From an uncultured Eubacteriaceae bacterium (GTDB lineage: Bacteria; Bacillota; Clostridia; Lachnospirales; CAG-274), in NCBI GenBank assembly GCA_946534775.1, contig CAMNCZ010000104.1:1-5562 (forward strand): a stretch of DNA of 5,562 nt. Reading direction: 5' to 3'. Positions 5,425 through 5,562 of the stretch are shown here, one piece after another; positions within the stretch are counted from its first letter, which is position 1, and each line of letters opens with the position of its first letter. Under the pieces are notes generated by a model. The model was not told the DNA's origin. It did not search any database and saw only the letters and a list, made by a program, of their open reading frames with translations. Made by a program: the position numbers and the translations under genes.

Positions 5425-5562
5425 GGTTCTTGCTGAAGTATTCGTTTTAGGAGTTGTAATGATAACCTGAGTTTTGTTTTTACTAATCTTATTACTATCC
5501 TGCATTACGGGCAGCCTTTGTATGCTTTTGCTTATTGTGATCGCATCATTTTCCTCGCTGAT
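5398..5562 (-). CDS. C-terminal end of an unrecognised protein (5' partial)
   Basis: A minus-strand frame is open from the right edge for 54 codons and ends at TAA (complement of 5398-5400). The other two minus frames close within ten codons of the right edge. The peptide begins ISEENDAITISKSIQRLPVM and ends TKKPIPSLF. Its C-terminal half is rich in Lys, Thr, Asn and Ser with no Cys or Trp, which looks like a flexible tail. Codon choice (ATA, AGC, AAA) resembles the plus-strand genes. The gene converges on the SASP gene, and a bidirectional terminator overlaps its last eight or so codons and its stop. I do not recognise the family and propose no function. The main doubt is that only 165 bases are visible, and an open frame this long can occur by chance. 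Confidence 0.6.
   Translation of the reverse strand: MSEENDAITISKSIQRLPVMQDSNKISKNKTQVIITTPKTNTSARTKKPIPSLF

Overview
The window reads as a chromosomal segment of an AT-rich, endospore-forming Firmicute, most likely class Clostridia. This rests on a small acid-soluble spore protein (SASP) of the alpha/beta type near the right end, strong AGG-rich Shine-Dalgarno sites, a near-consensus housekeeping (sigma-A-type) promoter, T-tailed intrinsic terminators and heavy use of ATA, AGA and AAA codons. No species can be named from the sequence alone.

Left to right: an intrinsic terminator (8-52) closes a gene lying off the left edge. A short regulatory region follows (about 61-246) with an inverted repeat at 129-166 and a very good promoter at 176-204. 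This promoter drives three tightly packed genes: an ABC-transporter ATPase of the MacB/LolD group (247-951), a two-module FtsX/MacB-type permease (965-3319), and a membrane-anchored HlyD/MacA-type adaptor with a long coiled coil (3324-4817). The gaps are 13 and 4 bases, so this is one operon. Together the three proteins should form a MacAB-like ABC exporter or mechanotransmission complex. The substrate is not visible, and no regulator or TolC-type outer-membrane channel is encoded in the window.

After a 131-base AT-rich gap with a possible forespore (sigma-G-like) promoter comes the SASP gene (4949-5221). Its N-terminal two thirds are canonical, but the C-terminus is abnormal. It lacks the usual basic pair after the GG-x-MV motif and runs on into sequence that looks non-coding, ending inside a hairpin. 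A one-base frameshift is a plausible cause. The next 157 bases hold several inverted repeats but no gene I can support. An 18-base-pair bidirectional terminator (5379-5424) follows, and it overlaps the 3' end of a gene entering from the right on the minus strand (5398-5562, partial, unrecognised).

I see no CRISPR array, RNA gene, insertion sequence or clear new system. The observations most worth checking are the odd SASP tail, the terminator that overlaps the minus-strand reading frame, the presence of a tip-like MacA/HlyD motif in a probable monoderm, and a 21-bp heptad duplication in the adaptor.
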